Part shown: positions 36,160 to 43,982 of the stretch, piece after piece
Numbering within the stretch: position 1 is the stretch's first letter
How the letters are laid out: each line of letters begins with the position of its first letter
Origin: JAYEIA01 sp964472505
GTDB lineage: Bacteria; Bacteroidota; Bacteroidia; Bacteroidales; JAADGE01
DNA: 64,000 nucleotides
Assembly: GCA_964472505.1 (NCBI GenBank)
Contig: CAYYQW010000001.1
Coordinates: 62,001 to 126,000, forward strand
Direction: 5' to 3'
The notes under the pieces: model-generated
The model's database searches: none
Told to the model about the DNA's origin: nothing
Seen by the model: the letters and a program-made list of their open reading frames with translations, nothing else
Position numbers and translations under genes: made by a program

Positions 36160-36348
36160 ATGACACAAGAAAAAAATATCGGAAAATGCTTAGTATGCGA
36201 AAAAACAGCCGAAGAAAGCCCTCTATTCGTATTGGAGTACAAACAGGAAGAACTCAGAATATGCCCGGCACATGTCCCGCTTCTGATTCATCAACCCCAA
36301 AAGCTGGTAGGAAAAATAGACAATGCAGACCAACTGCAAGCAGGTTAA
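36160..36348 (+). CDS. Small Cys/His-rich, probably zinc-binding protein (unknown)
   Basis: A 62-residue soluble protein with GKCLVCEKTAEE near the start and LRICPAHVPLLIHQPQKL in the second half. The CxxC and CxxH pairs, about 25 residues apart, would make a treble-clef or zinc-ribbon-like metal site. I do not recognise a named family. It has its own consensus promoter and a strong terminator, so it is probably transcribed alone, and well. Another frame overlapping it has no family features. The function is unknown; a nucleic-acid-binding role is only a guess. Confidence 0.8.
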   Translation: MTQEKNIGKCLVCEKTAEESPLFVLEYKQEELRICPAHVPLLIHQPQKLVGKIDNADQLQAG

Positions 36349-36372
36349 GCACTCATGTTAAAACATAATTTT

Positions 36373-36415
36373 GCCGGTTTTTTACGGTTGACAGTAAAAT
36401 CCGGCATTTTTTTTA
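36373..36415 (+). terminator. Terminator after the small Cys/His protein
   Basis: TGCCGG (36373-36378) pairs with CCGGCA (36402-36407); an inner TTTTAC/GTAAAA stem extends it, and a run of eight T follows. Confidence 0.88.
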
Positions 36416-36469
36416 TTCAAATAAAAATCAATTCCCACCGTTTTTTCTTAAGTTTGCCAAAAAAAGAAC

Positions 36470-37216
36470 GTGAGCAAAAAAAATATTATTTTCGGAACCA
36501 GGGCAGTAATTGAAGCCATTGAAAGCGGCAAAAATTTTGAAAAAATACTGATTCGTAAAAGCCGCAACAGTGAGTTACAAAACGAATTGCTTATTTTGCT
36601 GCGAAAGCAAAGAATTCCTTACCAATTTGTACCCATTGAAAAACTTAACCGTACCACCGGAAAAAACCACCAAGGTGTCGTTGCCTTTCTTTCCGAAATA
36701 AGCTACCACAAAATTGAAGATATTATTCCCATGCTCTACGAGCAAGGAAAAAATCCCTTAATCACTATATTGGACGGAGTAACCGATGTTCGTAATTTTG
36801 GTGCGGTAGCCCGAACTGCCGAATGTGCCGGAATGCATGCGATACTAATTCCGGCCAAAGGCTCTGCACAAATAAATGCCGACGCTGTTAAAACATCAGC
36901 CGGAGCATTGCACAAAATTCCCGTTTGCCGAAGCATGAACTTGGAGCAAAGCATTGAATTTCTAAAAAACAGCGGCTTGGAAATCATCGGTGCAAGCGAA
37001 AAAGCATCCGTATATTACGATGATTTGGATTACACAAAACCCACCGCCATAATAGCCGGAGCCGAGGATAAAGGCATTTCCAAACAAATACTTGCCTTAT
37101 GCGACCAAATAGCAAAAATTCCGATTGCAGGCGAAATTGATTCGCTTAATGTCTCTGTATCAACGGCTATTTTCGCCTACGAAGCCGTTAGACAAAGAAG
37201 AAATTCCCGCAAATAA
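36470..37216 (+). CDS. rlmB: 23S rRNA 2'-O-methyltransferase RlmB/TrmH family
   Basis: A SPOUT methyltransferase of 248 residues that 2'-O-methylates a ribose in 23S rRNA (G2251 in E. coli). The N-terminal L30e-like substrate-binding domain is NIIFGTRAVIEAIESGKNFEKILI. The knot domain has the three family motifs: DVRNFGAVARTAECAG, TAIIAGAEDKGISKQIL and IPIAGEIDSLNVSVSTAIFAYE. The start is GTG at 36470, the only start that keeps the normal N-terminus. A TAAGTTTG box lies just before it (36449-36456), which would give a very short leader. Confidence 0.93.
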   Translation: MSKKNIIFGTRAVIEAIESGKNFEKILIRKSRNSELQNELLILLRKQRIPYQFVPIEKLNRTTGKNHQGVVAFLSEISYHKIEDIIPMLYEQGKNPLITILDGVTDVRNFGAVARTAECAGMHAILIPAKGSAQINADAVKTSAGALHKIPVCRSMNLEQSIEFLKNSGLEIIGASEKASVYYDDLDYTKPTAIIAGAEDKGISKQILALCDQIAKIPIAGEIDSLNVSVSTAIFAYEAVRQRRNSRK

Positions 37217-37314
37217 AGTAGCTGTCATCAAAAACTCAAGAAAACAAGAAATTGCGGCAAGAATTTTGATGTTTGCTGTTCATAACATTATCCAACCTTT
37301 TAAATAATTAAAAC

Positions 37315-37713
37315 ATGAAAAAAATCACACTCATCATTTCAGGCTTTATTCTGGCATTTGGCATAACAGCCTGCAACAGCACCCAAAAACAATTACGACA
37401 AATCGGACAGGAAAAAATTGATGCTGATTATACCATTCCGGTGGGAGAAAGCGTTATAATAGAGCTGGAAAGCAATCCGTCCACCGGTTACAAATGGGAA
37501 TTAGCCGGCAAGTCTTATGATAAAATCGTAAGTCTTGAAAACAGAGAATACAAAAGCGAAAATAATAATCAAAACATGGTGGGTGCCGGAGGTATTGATT
37601 TCTGGACATTTAAAGGCGAAAAACAAGGCGAAGTAATTTTGCTCTTGAAATACCAAAAAGAAGACGGTGAAATAGGCAAAGAGACCTACCGAAAAATAAC
37701 GGTAACACAATAA
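37315..37713 (+). CDS. Chagasin-like (I42) cysteine protease inhibitor lipoprotein
   Basis: A 132-residue lipoprotein: signal MKKITLIISGFILAFGITACNS with the lipid-bearing Cys20. The mature part shows the I42 features: ESNPSTGYKWEL (the NPTTGY loop) and the glycine-rich stretch VGAGGIDFWTFKGEKQGEVIL. The third inhibitory loop is KYQKEDGE rather than the usual RPW form, so the binding may be weakened or altered. The family inhibits papain-type cysteine proteases. Whether it acts on gingipain-like enzymes is not established; it is of interest because one is encoded 11 kb away. It lies next to a PKD lipoprotein on the same strand. Confidence 0.87.
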   Translation: MKKITLIISGFILAFGITACNSTQKQLRQIGQEKIDADYTIPVGESVIIELESNPSTGYKWELAGKSYDKIVSLENREYKSENNNQNMVGAGGIDFWTFKGEKQGEVILLLKYQKEDGEIGKETYRKITVTQ

Positions 37714-37753
37714 AACAAGTAAAATTATTAGTGTTAATTCAAACTCAAAAATC

Positions 37754-38470
37754 ATGAATAAGCTATTTACTATTTCAGGAATATTGCTCATTGCTGTATT
37801 GTTCTCGGGCTGCATCGTTGATAATCGAATGCCGGATTATCCTAACCCCTCTGCATGCTTTATAACGAGCCAAGACAGCTATGCCGTAAATGAAAGAATA
37901 TACTTTAATAATTGCAGCGACAATGCCGATTCCTTTGACTGGGAATTTGGCGACGGATACGTTTCCAACGAAAAACATCCTTCGCACAAATACGACAAAG
38001 CCGGCAACTATCAAGTTCGACTGACTGCCTACGGCTACAACACGCGCGACAGCTACACAAAAATCGTTACCGTGGAAGGTGTTACGGAATTAGACATTTT
38101 GGTTTTATACCTCGGAAGCGAAGACCCGGTCTCCAATTGTAATGTTTCCCTTTACGATACGGAAAGCGATTGGCAAAATTTTGAAAATTCACTCATGTCG
38201 GCTACTACCGGAACCAACGGCACCGTGCTTTTTTCAAACTTGGACACTAAACAATATTTCATTGACGGTTACAAAGAAGTATCGGATACATCCTACTACA
38301 GCAATGAGCTGCAAGGATACTCAACCGACATATTGGAAGAAAATCAAACCAATTATTACAACATTTATGTAGAATTGCTCTACACCGGCAAATCCGACAG
38401 AAAAACAGCCGTAATCAAAAAAATTGAAAAAGGCGACCCAAATGACCCGAGAAGAGTAATAAGCGACTAA
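37754..38470 (+). CDS. PKD-domain lipoprotein
   Basis: A 238-residue lipoprotein with signal MNKLFTISGILLIAVLFSGC and lipid-bearing Cys20. The PKD domain (about residues 30-120) shows IYFNNCSDNADSFDWEFGDG and the end HKYDKAGNYQVRLTAYG. The C-terminal half is a beta-sandwich-like region with VSNCNVSLYDTESDW and TTGTNGTVLFSNLDTKQYFIDG, typical of carboxypeptidase-regulatory-like folds. It is 40 bases downstream of the I42 inhibitor gene, so they probably share a transcript. The role is unknown; it should be on the outer membrane or in the periplasm. Confidence 0.85.
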   Translation: MNKLFTISGILLIAVLFSGCIVDNRMPDYPNPSACFITSQDSYAVNERIYFNNCSDNADSFDWEFGDGYVSNEKHPSHKYDKAGNYQVRLTAYGYNTRDSYTKIVTVEGVTELDILVLYLGSEDPVSNCNVSLYDTESDWQNFENSLMSATTGTNGTVLFSNLDTKQYFIDGYKEVSDTSYYSNELQGYSTDILEENQTNYYNIYVELLYTGKSDRKTAVIKKIEKGDPNDPRRVISD

Positions 38471-38627
38471 TATTTCACGGTATAATTGGTTTACTCGTGA
38501 TTTGCAGATATAAGATGTAAGTATTTAGATATAAGACAATAACAAGACTTTATGCAAGACTGAATGCTTAAATCCTTATGACTGAGGTTGCAAAACAAAA
38601 AAAATAGTTATTGAGTCCGGCCTAAAA

Positions 38628-38660
38628 ACCCTTCGAGCGGTCGAAGACCCTCGAAGTGGT
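38628..38660. repeat. Nested palindrome CTTCGAG/CTCGAAG
   Basis: CTTCGAG (38631-38637) pairs with CTCGAAG (38650-38656), and inside it GGTC (38639-38642) pairs with GACC (38646-38649) around GAA. Flanking ACC and GGT add three more pairs with one bulge. There is no T tract, so it is more like a repetitive extragenic palindrome or a protein site than a terminator. Confidence 0.6.
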
Positions 38661-38746
38661 TATTCATTATCAGTTAATTAGAAAGTATATTTAGTGTATC
38701 ATTGCTTTTTAGACTGTATTCATTATTAAAACATAAAAACTAAATG

Positions 38747-38867
38747 TCGGCGGAAAAGAAAAACAGTTTGAATAAGAGAACCACGCTACTTCTCCGTTGA
38801 AAAATTTTGATTTTACAAGCTATACCTAAAGAGCACCGCAAATTGTTTATTTGCGGTGCTTTTGATT
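38747..38867 (+). ncRNA. Candidate structured small RNA
   Basis: Two neighbouring hairpins without any reading frame. The first pairs 38747-38758 with 38789-38800: 11 of 12 positions pair, including two G-U pairs, around a 30-base loop. The second is the perfect terminator stem at 38832-38860. A TATATTTA box (38686-38693), one base off the promoter consensus, lies upstream and would give an RNA of about 160 bases. I do not recognise it as 6S, tmRNA or SRP RNA. The alternative is a long 3' untranslated part of the PKD lipoprotein transcript. Confidence 0.35.
38832..38864 (+). terminator. Strong intrinsic terminator with no gene directly upstream
   Basis: A perfect 11-bp stem (38832-38842 with 38850-38860; core GCACCGC/GCGGTGC) with a 7-base loop and a short T run. 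The nearest upstream gene on this strand ends 361 bases away. Confidence 0.85.
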
Positions 38868-38996
38868 TTCCGACAAAAGTAAAGGTGACACAAAACAATA
38901 TAAATATCGGTTAATGCTTTAGCAAACTTTCAAAATAATTAGTTTTGTACTTACGATGTTAAAAATACTTAATAAGCCCGAGATTTCAATACAAAG

Positions 38997-39048
38997 CTTG
39001 TACATATCTAAAAGTTTAAATATTTTTGCATTTAGAATCAATCTAAAT
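38997..39048 (+). promoter_or_regulatory. Promoter with overlapping palindromic operator before the DsbD pair
   Basis: CTTG (38997-39000) and TATTTTTG (39021-39028), 20 bases apart, form a Bacteroidota-type promoter. Two bases on, ATTTAGA (39030-39036) and TCTAAAT (39042-39048) form a perfect 7-bp inverted repeat with a 5-base spacer, lying across the expected transcription start. That position suits a repressor. The TTTAGA/TCTAAA form resembles sites of metal-dependent repressors (DtxR/MntR or Fur type), which is inference. Confidence 0.6.
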
Positions 39049-39096
39049 AATGTTTTTTGAAAAATATACAAATCAAATGCCCGCTAAAATCAAACA

Positions 39097-39135
39097 CACT
39101 GAGCCTGTCTTTTTCGGAGGCTGAGCCTGTCGAAG
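39097..39135. repeat. Two copies of a CTGAGCCTGTC repeat
   Basis: CTGAGCCTGTC occurs at 39099-39109 and again at 39121-39131; the second copy continues into GAAG. The motif resembles the CTGAGCCTGTCGAAG-type dispersed repeat found between genes in many bacteria. Confidence 0.5.
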
Positions 39136-39211
39136 CCGATCACTCACAAAGCAACCCAAACACAACTGTTGAAACATTCAGAACTTGATATACAACCATA
39201 AATTTGAAAAC

Positions 39212-39673
39212 ATGAAACGATATTCATTAATTGCAATTACAATTTTATTTCTGTCTAATAATTTGTTCGCTCAAAATACTGACCAAACCGTAAGCTGGGA
39301 GTTTGAAACCGAGCAAATATCCGACAATGAATACCTTCTGACTATAAAGGCCGATATCGATAAAGCTTGGTATATGTACGGCCGAAATATTGCAGACGGC
39401 GGGCCGATACCATTGGAAATTAATTTTGAAAAAAATTCAGACTACACAATCTCCGGAGAAATTGCAGAATCCAAAGCCCCGATAAAAGAATACGATGATA
39501 TTTTTGAAATCGAAATTGAATATTTCGCAGGCAAAGTAAACTTTACGCAAACCGTAACGATAAACGGAAAAACCCCAGTTTCAATTCCGGTGAGCATATA
39601 CGGGCAGGCCTGCCGCAAAGTAAGCGGAGTATGCATACCTCTGAACGCCGAACACATATTTACAATCAAATAA
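39212..39673 (+). CDS. Secreted DsbD N-terminal-domain protein (stand-alone)
   Basis: A secreted protein of 153 residues. The ATG at 39212 gives the signal peptide MKRYSLIAITILFLSNNLFAQ; the longer frame adds nine residues ahead of it. The mature part has the same layout as the N-terminal domain of the next gene: VSWEFETEQISDNEYLLTIKADIDKAWYMYG matches its VKWKFHTKKI...EEAWKLYG. It keeps two cysteines near the end (GQACRKVSGVC) that could carry electrons. It is 33 bases upstream of dsbD and probably receives reducing power from it. An independent redox partner is inferred. Confidence 0.87.
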   Translation: MKRYSLIAITILFLSNNLFAQNTDQTVSWEFETEQISDNEYLLTIKADIDKAWYMYGRNIADGGPIPLEINFEKNSDYTISGEIAESKAPIKEYDDIFEIEIEYFAGKVNFTQTVTINGKTPVSIPVSIYGQACRKVSGVCIPLNAEHIFTIK

Positions 39674-39706
39674 ACTATTTATTATCAAACCTTTTAAAAA
39701 GAAACA

Positions 39707-41794
39707 ATGAAAAAGCAATTTTTGTTTTTTACGCTCCTTTTTTTTCTATGCGGAACCGGGCTGAATGCCCAAATTATGGAACCGGTAAAATGGAAATTTC
39801 ATACTAAAAAAATTGATAAGCAAACCATTGAGCTGAAAGCCACCGCAACGATTGAAGAAGCCTGGAAGTTGTACGGCCAATATTCGGAACCCGCCGGCGG
39901 CATTCCCCTGTCTTTTGAGTTTGAAGCATCCGATGCCTATGAGCTTATAGGAAAAGTTCAGGAATCGCCGGAACCCAAGAAAGAATACGATGATATAATG
40001 ATGGCTAATATTCAGACATTTAAGAAAGAAGCCACATTTACTCAGAAAATAAAAATTCTTTCCGATAAAGATTTTACTATCAATGCGAATATATCCGGGC
40101 AATCGTGTAAAGAGGCCTGTGTGCTGTTTGATGAAGACCACACTTACCGGATAAAAGGGCTGCAAAAAGAACAAAAAACCACAGAACCGGAAAGCAAACC
40201 CCGGGAAAGCGAAAGCAGTGAGGAAATCCAAACTGATGAAACTGACAGTCTTGCAAATGATGAAATAATCGAAAAAGAAACCGATTTGGTTGAAGAAGTA
40301 ATAAGCGATGCAGAAGAAACCATTGTTTCGGATGCCGATAAAAAGGGAAGCTACTGGGGCCTCTTTTGGCTTTCATTTGTAGCCGGCTTAGCCGCCATTG
40401 TTACGCCTTGTGTTTTTCCCATGATTCCGCTTACGGTTTCTTTTTTCCTTCACGGAAAAGGCAGCCGAAGAAAAAGCATGTTTGAAGCCGGTGTTTTCGG
40501 CCTTTCCATAATCTTGATTTACACCATTATAGGAACTCTGGTAGCCGTTACTTTAGGCCCGGCTTCAGCCAACTGGCTGAGCACAAGCTGGATTAATGTA
40601 GTATTCTTTTTAATATTTGTATTTTTCGCAGCATCATTCTTTGGAATGTTTGAAATTGTGCTGCCCAACTGGATGGTAGCCAAATCGGAAGCCCAAGTTG
40701 AAAAAGGCGGCTTTTTGGCTCCTTTCTTTATGGCGCTCTCTCTGGTCATTGTTTCATTTTCGTGTACCGGCCCGCTTTTGGGAGCCGTATTGGTGCAGAC
40801 AGCCGGCGGAGAGTTTATGCGACCCATTACCGGCATGCTTGGCTTTTCCATAGCTTTTGCACTGCCTTTCATGATATTCGCTTTCTTCCCGCAACTGATG
40901 AAAGATATGCCAAAATCCGGCGGATGGCTCAATTCGGTTAAAGTCGTTCTGGGCTTTTTAGAATTAGCTCTCGGTCTGAAATTCTTGAGCATTGCCGACC
41001 TGACATACCACTGGGGACTGCTTGACAGAGACGTTTATCTGGCACTGTGGATAGCCATATTCACCCTAATGGGCTTATACTTAATCGGTAAAATAAAATT
41101 TGCCAACGACAGCGATATCAAGTACATAAAAGTTCCGCGCCTGATGATGGCAATTGTAACTTTTGCGTTTGTGATATATATGATTCCTGGCTTATTCGGG
41201 GCACCGCTGAAAATACTTTCAGGTTACCTGCCGCCCATGACTACCAATAATTTCGATATCGCGCAAGTAGTTCGTACCAATGCCGTCAATACAGCTCAGG
41301 AAGACTGCGGTAAACGAAAATATTCCGAACTTCATAAATTACCGCACGGACTAACCGGATATTTCGACTACGACCAAGCTCTGGCTTGCGCCAAAAAACT
41401 TAATAAGCCCATTTTGATTGACTTTACGGGTTATGCCTGCGTCAATTGCCGAAAAATGGAAGATAAAGTCTGGAGCGATCCGCGGGTGCTGGATCTACTT
41501 AGAAATGAATACATTATTGCTTCCCTTTATGTGGATGATAAAACCACTTTGCCGGAAGAGGATTGGGTAGTTTCCGACTATGACGGCAAAACCAAGAAGA
41601 CCTTGGGTGCAAAATATGCCGATTTTCAAATCTCACGATTCGGAATGAATGCACAACCGGCCTACATCATTGTAGATTATAACGACAAAGTGCTTATCCC
41701 CGAAGCTTTCTTTTACGACCCAAACGTAGCGCGTTTTGAAACATTTCTGAAAAAAGGCTTAGAGAAATTTCGAGAAAAACACGGAAGCAAATAA
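39707..41794 (+). CDS. dsbD: Thiol:disulfide interchange protein DsbD
   Basis: A 695-residue membrane protein that carries electrons from thioredoxin in the cytoplasm to the periplasm. A signal peptide (MKKQFLFFTLLFFLCGTGLNAQ) is followed by the N-terminal domain with ISGQSCKEACVLFDEDHTY, then an acidic linker rich in Glu and Asp (about residues 155-215). The membrane domain has about eight helices with the redox pair Cys235 (TPCVFPMIPL) and Cys353 (SFSCTGPLLG). The C-terminal thioredoxin-like domain has the CVNC motif at 578-581 (GYACVNCRKMED). All three parts are complete. A terminator follows 20 bases after the stop. Confidence 0.95.
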   Translation: MKKQFLFFTLLFFLCGTGLNAQIMEPVKWKFHTKKIDKQTIELKATATIEEAWKLYGQYSEPAGGIPLSFEFEASDAYELIGKVQESPEPKKEYDDIMMANIQTFKKEATFTQKIKILSDKDFTINANISGQSCKEACVLFDEDHTYRIKGLQKEQKTTEPESKPRESESSEEIQTDETDSLANDEIIEKETDLVEEVISDAEETIVSDADKKGSYWGLFWLSFVAGLAAIVTPCVFPMIPLTVSFFLHGKGSRRKSMFEAGVFGLSIILIYTIIGTLVAVTLGPASANWLSTSWINVVFFLIFVFFAASFFGMFEIVLPNWMVAKSEAQVEKGGFLAPFFMALSLVIVSFSCTGPLLGAVLVQTAGGEFMRPITGMLGFSIAFALPFMIFAFFPQLMKDMPKSGGWLNSVKVVLGFLELALGLKFLSIADLTYHWGLLDRDVYLALWIAIFTLMGLYLIGKIKFANDSDIKYIKVPRLMMAIVTFAFVIYMIPGLFGAPLKILSGYLPPMTTNNFDIAQVVRTNAVNTAQEDCGKRKYSELHKLPHGLTGYFDYDQALACAKKLNKPILIDFTGYACVNCRKMEDKVWSDPRVLDLLRNEYIIASLYVDDKTTLPEEDWVVSDYDGKTKKTLGAKYADFQISRFGMNAQPAYIIVDYNDKVLIPEAFFYDPNVARFETFLKKGLEKFREKHGSK

Positions 41795-41813
41795 CAATTG
41801 ATACTCCAAATTT

Positions 41814-41851
41814 AAAGCCCCCGACCTATCAGTGTTTCGGGGGCTTTTTTT
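41814..41851 (+). terminator. Terminator after dsbD
   Basis: A perfect 11-bp stem (41814-41824 with 41837-41847, core GCCCCCGA/TCGGGGGC), a 12-base loop and seven T. Confidence 0.92.
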
Positions 41852-41887
41852 GTTCATTTTCACCGACAAACTGTTATTTTCAAAAAT

Positions 41888-42793
41888 CTAATTCAAAGAT
41901 TTATTCTCATCCTCTGACAGCTCTTGCGGATACTTTTCAAAAGTTTCGCCGTTAAACAGCAACAATACTTCCGTATCACCCAGCGAAGCATCCCGATTAC
42001 TTCCAAGCAATATACCGTCTATGCTTATTTGCTGCCGCTCTCCGCTTTTGATATAATAACGTCCTTTGTCGGCTTTTTTCATAAAAACCCATGAATTTTC
42101 AAGCGTTTCGGAATATATCATCTGACTGTAGGTTCCGGGAATTTCCACATTTAGCGCTAAAACAATAAGCCGTCTTTCTCCCGTATCAATATTTTTTAAT
42201 ATGTATGCTGCATTTTCCGAACCGTCTCCGTCAAAATCGCCATAACAATAAGTATTGAACTTAAGCCGCGGGCTTTCAGCAAAAAATTGCCAACGTGCAC
42301 GTGTTTCGGACGCTCCGTATAATTTTTTTTGAATTTTTTTAGGAATATCCGTGGCATACTTATTTTTTGATAAATAACTTGCTATAGCTTTTCTGTATTT
42401 AGTCTTTCTCACGGCATCCTTAGCATAATCATTTCCGTACATACCGTCAATCAAGTGGAATTGCTCGGGACTTACCAAGTATTCCATAGACATGTATCCG
42501 CGAATATCTTCAACGGTTACTTCCGCCCAGCGGTTTTCGAATATTTCCTGAACTTTTACTTCCGTACCGTAATCGTATTGCCCTATCACATAAGCTCGGT
42601 TAGTTTTATCCGAACGTACTTTCAAATTCTCGCTGATAATCTGCATCGGTTCTCCGGTATAATCTTCATGAATTACCCGAACCACAGGCCCCAGCAGCAG
42701 ATATACCAAAAAGAAAAAAGGAAGAATTCCAACGAAAACAATTACTGCATTAATCTTGTTTCGCGTCAAATATGTCTTCGAAAATTTTTGCAT
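41888..42793 (-). CDS. Membrane-anchored bacterial SH3-domain protein
   Basis: A 301-residue protein with one membrane helix near the N-terminus (about residues 16-38) and no cleavable signal. An SH3b domain follows (about residues 52-108): ENLKVRSDKTNRAYVIGQYDYGTEV and NRWAEVTVEDIRGYMSMEYL are characteristic. SH3b domains often bind cell-wall peptides. The C-terminal part contains FNTYCYGDFDGDGSENAAYILKN, a DxDxDG-type loop that could bind calcium, then a beta-rich region. Functions of such proteins are mostly unknown. It is divergent from the SpoIIE-type phosphatase gene, with only about 60 bases between. Confidence 0.83.
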   Translation of the reverse strand: MQKFSKTYLTRNKINAVIVFVGILPFFFLVYLLLGPVVRVIHEDYTGEPMQIISENLKVRSDKTNRAYVIGQYDYGTEVKVQEIFENRWAEVTVEDIRGYMSMEYLVSPEQFHLIDGMYGNDYAKDAVRKTKYRKAIASYLSKNKYATDIPKKIQKKLYGASETRARWQFFAESPRLKFNTYCYGDFDGDGSENAAYILKNIDTGERRLIVLALNVEIPGTYSQMIYSETLENSWVFMKKADKGRYYIKSGERQQISIDGILLGSNRDASLGDTEVLLLFNGETFEKYPQELSEDENKSLN

Positions 42794-42853
42794 CTCGGTT
42801 TGTTTTAATTGGTGTGAAATTTGTACAACTTAAAGTTAAACAAATAAAATAAA

Positions 42854-43972
42854 ATGCAAATAAAAATTTGGGGCTTTTTGACGGTATCTAAAAATCAATT
42901 TATTTTTATTGAAAGCATTTTTATAAGTTTTTTTTTACTGCTGACAATTTTTTTCTTTTCATACAGATTTCCTGAACATGTTTCTGATCCTCTGGTACTA
43001 TTTCATGCTAAATACTTAAAATATGTCAGTCTGGTATTTACTTTTCTTATGATTATTGAAACTCAATACTACCTCAACAAGTTTATACAAAAGCAACTCG
43101 AAATAAACAGAGAACAAACACTGAAAATTGAAAAGCAAAAAGAAAGTATCACCTCAAGCATTCGCTATGCAAGCCGCATACAAACAGCTTTGCTCCCACC
43201 CGATGACAAAATTCCGAAAAATCTGGATCATTTCATACTCTTTCTCCCAAAAGATATTGTAAGCGGAGATTACTACTGGATTTCAAGAAAAAACCATAAC
43301 ACCATTTTTGTTGCGGCCGATTGTACCGGGCACGGAGTTCCGGGAGCCTTTATGAGTGCACTCGGAATTGCTTTTCTCAATGAAATCGTCAATCTGGATT
43401 CCAAAAATATCACAGCTGCTGATATATTAGATAAGCTTAAACAAAAAATTACGGATGCTTTTTATAAGGGCGATTATCTCACACTTGACGGTATGGATAT
43501 GGCTGTCTGCATACTCAACGACAAAACTGCCGAGTTAGAATATGCCGGCGCATTTAATCCAATGTTCGTTGTTCGACCACTGTTAAAGCAAACAGAAAAC
43601 GAACCCAAAATGAATGACAAAGTCAAAAGTTTAAGGAAACACAATTATGAATTGCAACACTTCAAAGCTAACCGAATACCCATTGGACTATCAAAGCATA
43701 ATGAAAGCTTTCGAAACCACCGCATTCAACTGCAGAAACACGACACCGTCTATATTTTTTCTGACGGATACACCGACCAGTTAGGCGGGAACAAAGGAAA
43801 ACGCTTTTTCACCAAACGCTTTAAAGAATACCTGCTCAGTATTCAAAAGCACGCCATGCATAAACAGAAAGAATTGCTTTTGGAAAATCTTAATAATTGG
43901 CGAAAACCGGAAAATGCCGAGCAATTCGATCAATTAGACGACATTTTGATTATTGGCTTACGCCTAAAATAA
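42854..43972 (+). CDS. SpoIIE-type PP2C phosphatase with membrane anchor
   Basis: A 372-residue protein. Two membrane segments (about residues 15-40 and 55-75) are followed by a coiled coil (KQLEINREQTLKIEKQKES). The phosphatase domain starts at ITSSIRYASRIQTALLPP and has the metal-binding segments KDIVSGDYYWI, VAADCTGHGVPGAFMSALG, LDGMDMAVCIL and the final DDILIIGLRLK. It should dephosphorylate serine or threonine on an anti-sigma antagonist or similar partner. No partner-switch kinase or STAS gene is beside it, and no sensor domain is visible other than the membrane part. Confidence 0.92.
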   Translation: MQIKIWGFLTVSKNQFIFIESIFISFFLLLTIFFFSYRFPEHVSDPLVLFHAKYLKYVSLVFTFLMIIETQYYLNKFIQKQLEINREQTLKIEKQKESITSSIRYASRIQTALLPPDDKIPKNLDHFILFLPKDIVSGDYYWISRKNHNTIFVAADCTGHGVPGAFMSALGIAFLNEIVNLDSKNITAADILDKLKQKITDAFYKGDYLTLDGMDMAVCILNDKTAELEYAGAFNPMFVVRPLLKQTENEPKMNDKVKSLRKHNYELQHFKANRIPIGLSKHNESFRNHRIQLQKHDTVYIFSDGYTDQLGGNKGKRFFTKRFKEYLLSIQKHAMHKQKELLLENLNNWRKPENAEQFDQLDDILIIGLRLK

Positions 43973-43982
43973 TAGCAGCCGG

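Larger units (their letters stand above)
38471..39211. other. 740-bp gene-free stretch with several structured elements
   Basis: No credible protein gene is visible on either strand. From left to right it holds a long palindrome (38628-38660), a candidate structured RNA with terminator (38747-38867), a promoter with overlapping palindrome (38997-39048) and a pair of short direct repeats (39097-39135). Each is listed separately. Confidence 0.75.

Noticed and set aside
39050..39124. 24-codon open frame right after the palindromic operator, possible leader peptide
   Set aside because: It has no recognisable regulatory run of codons or hairpin pair, and its end falls within a dispersed repeat.
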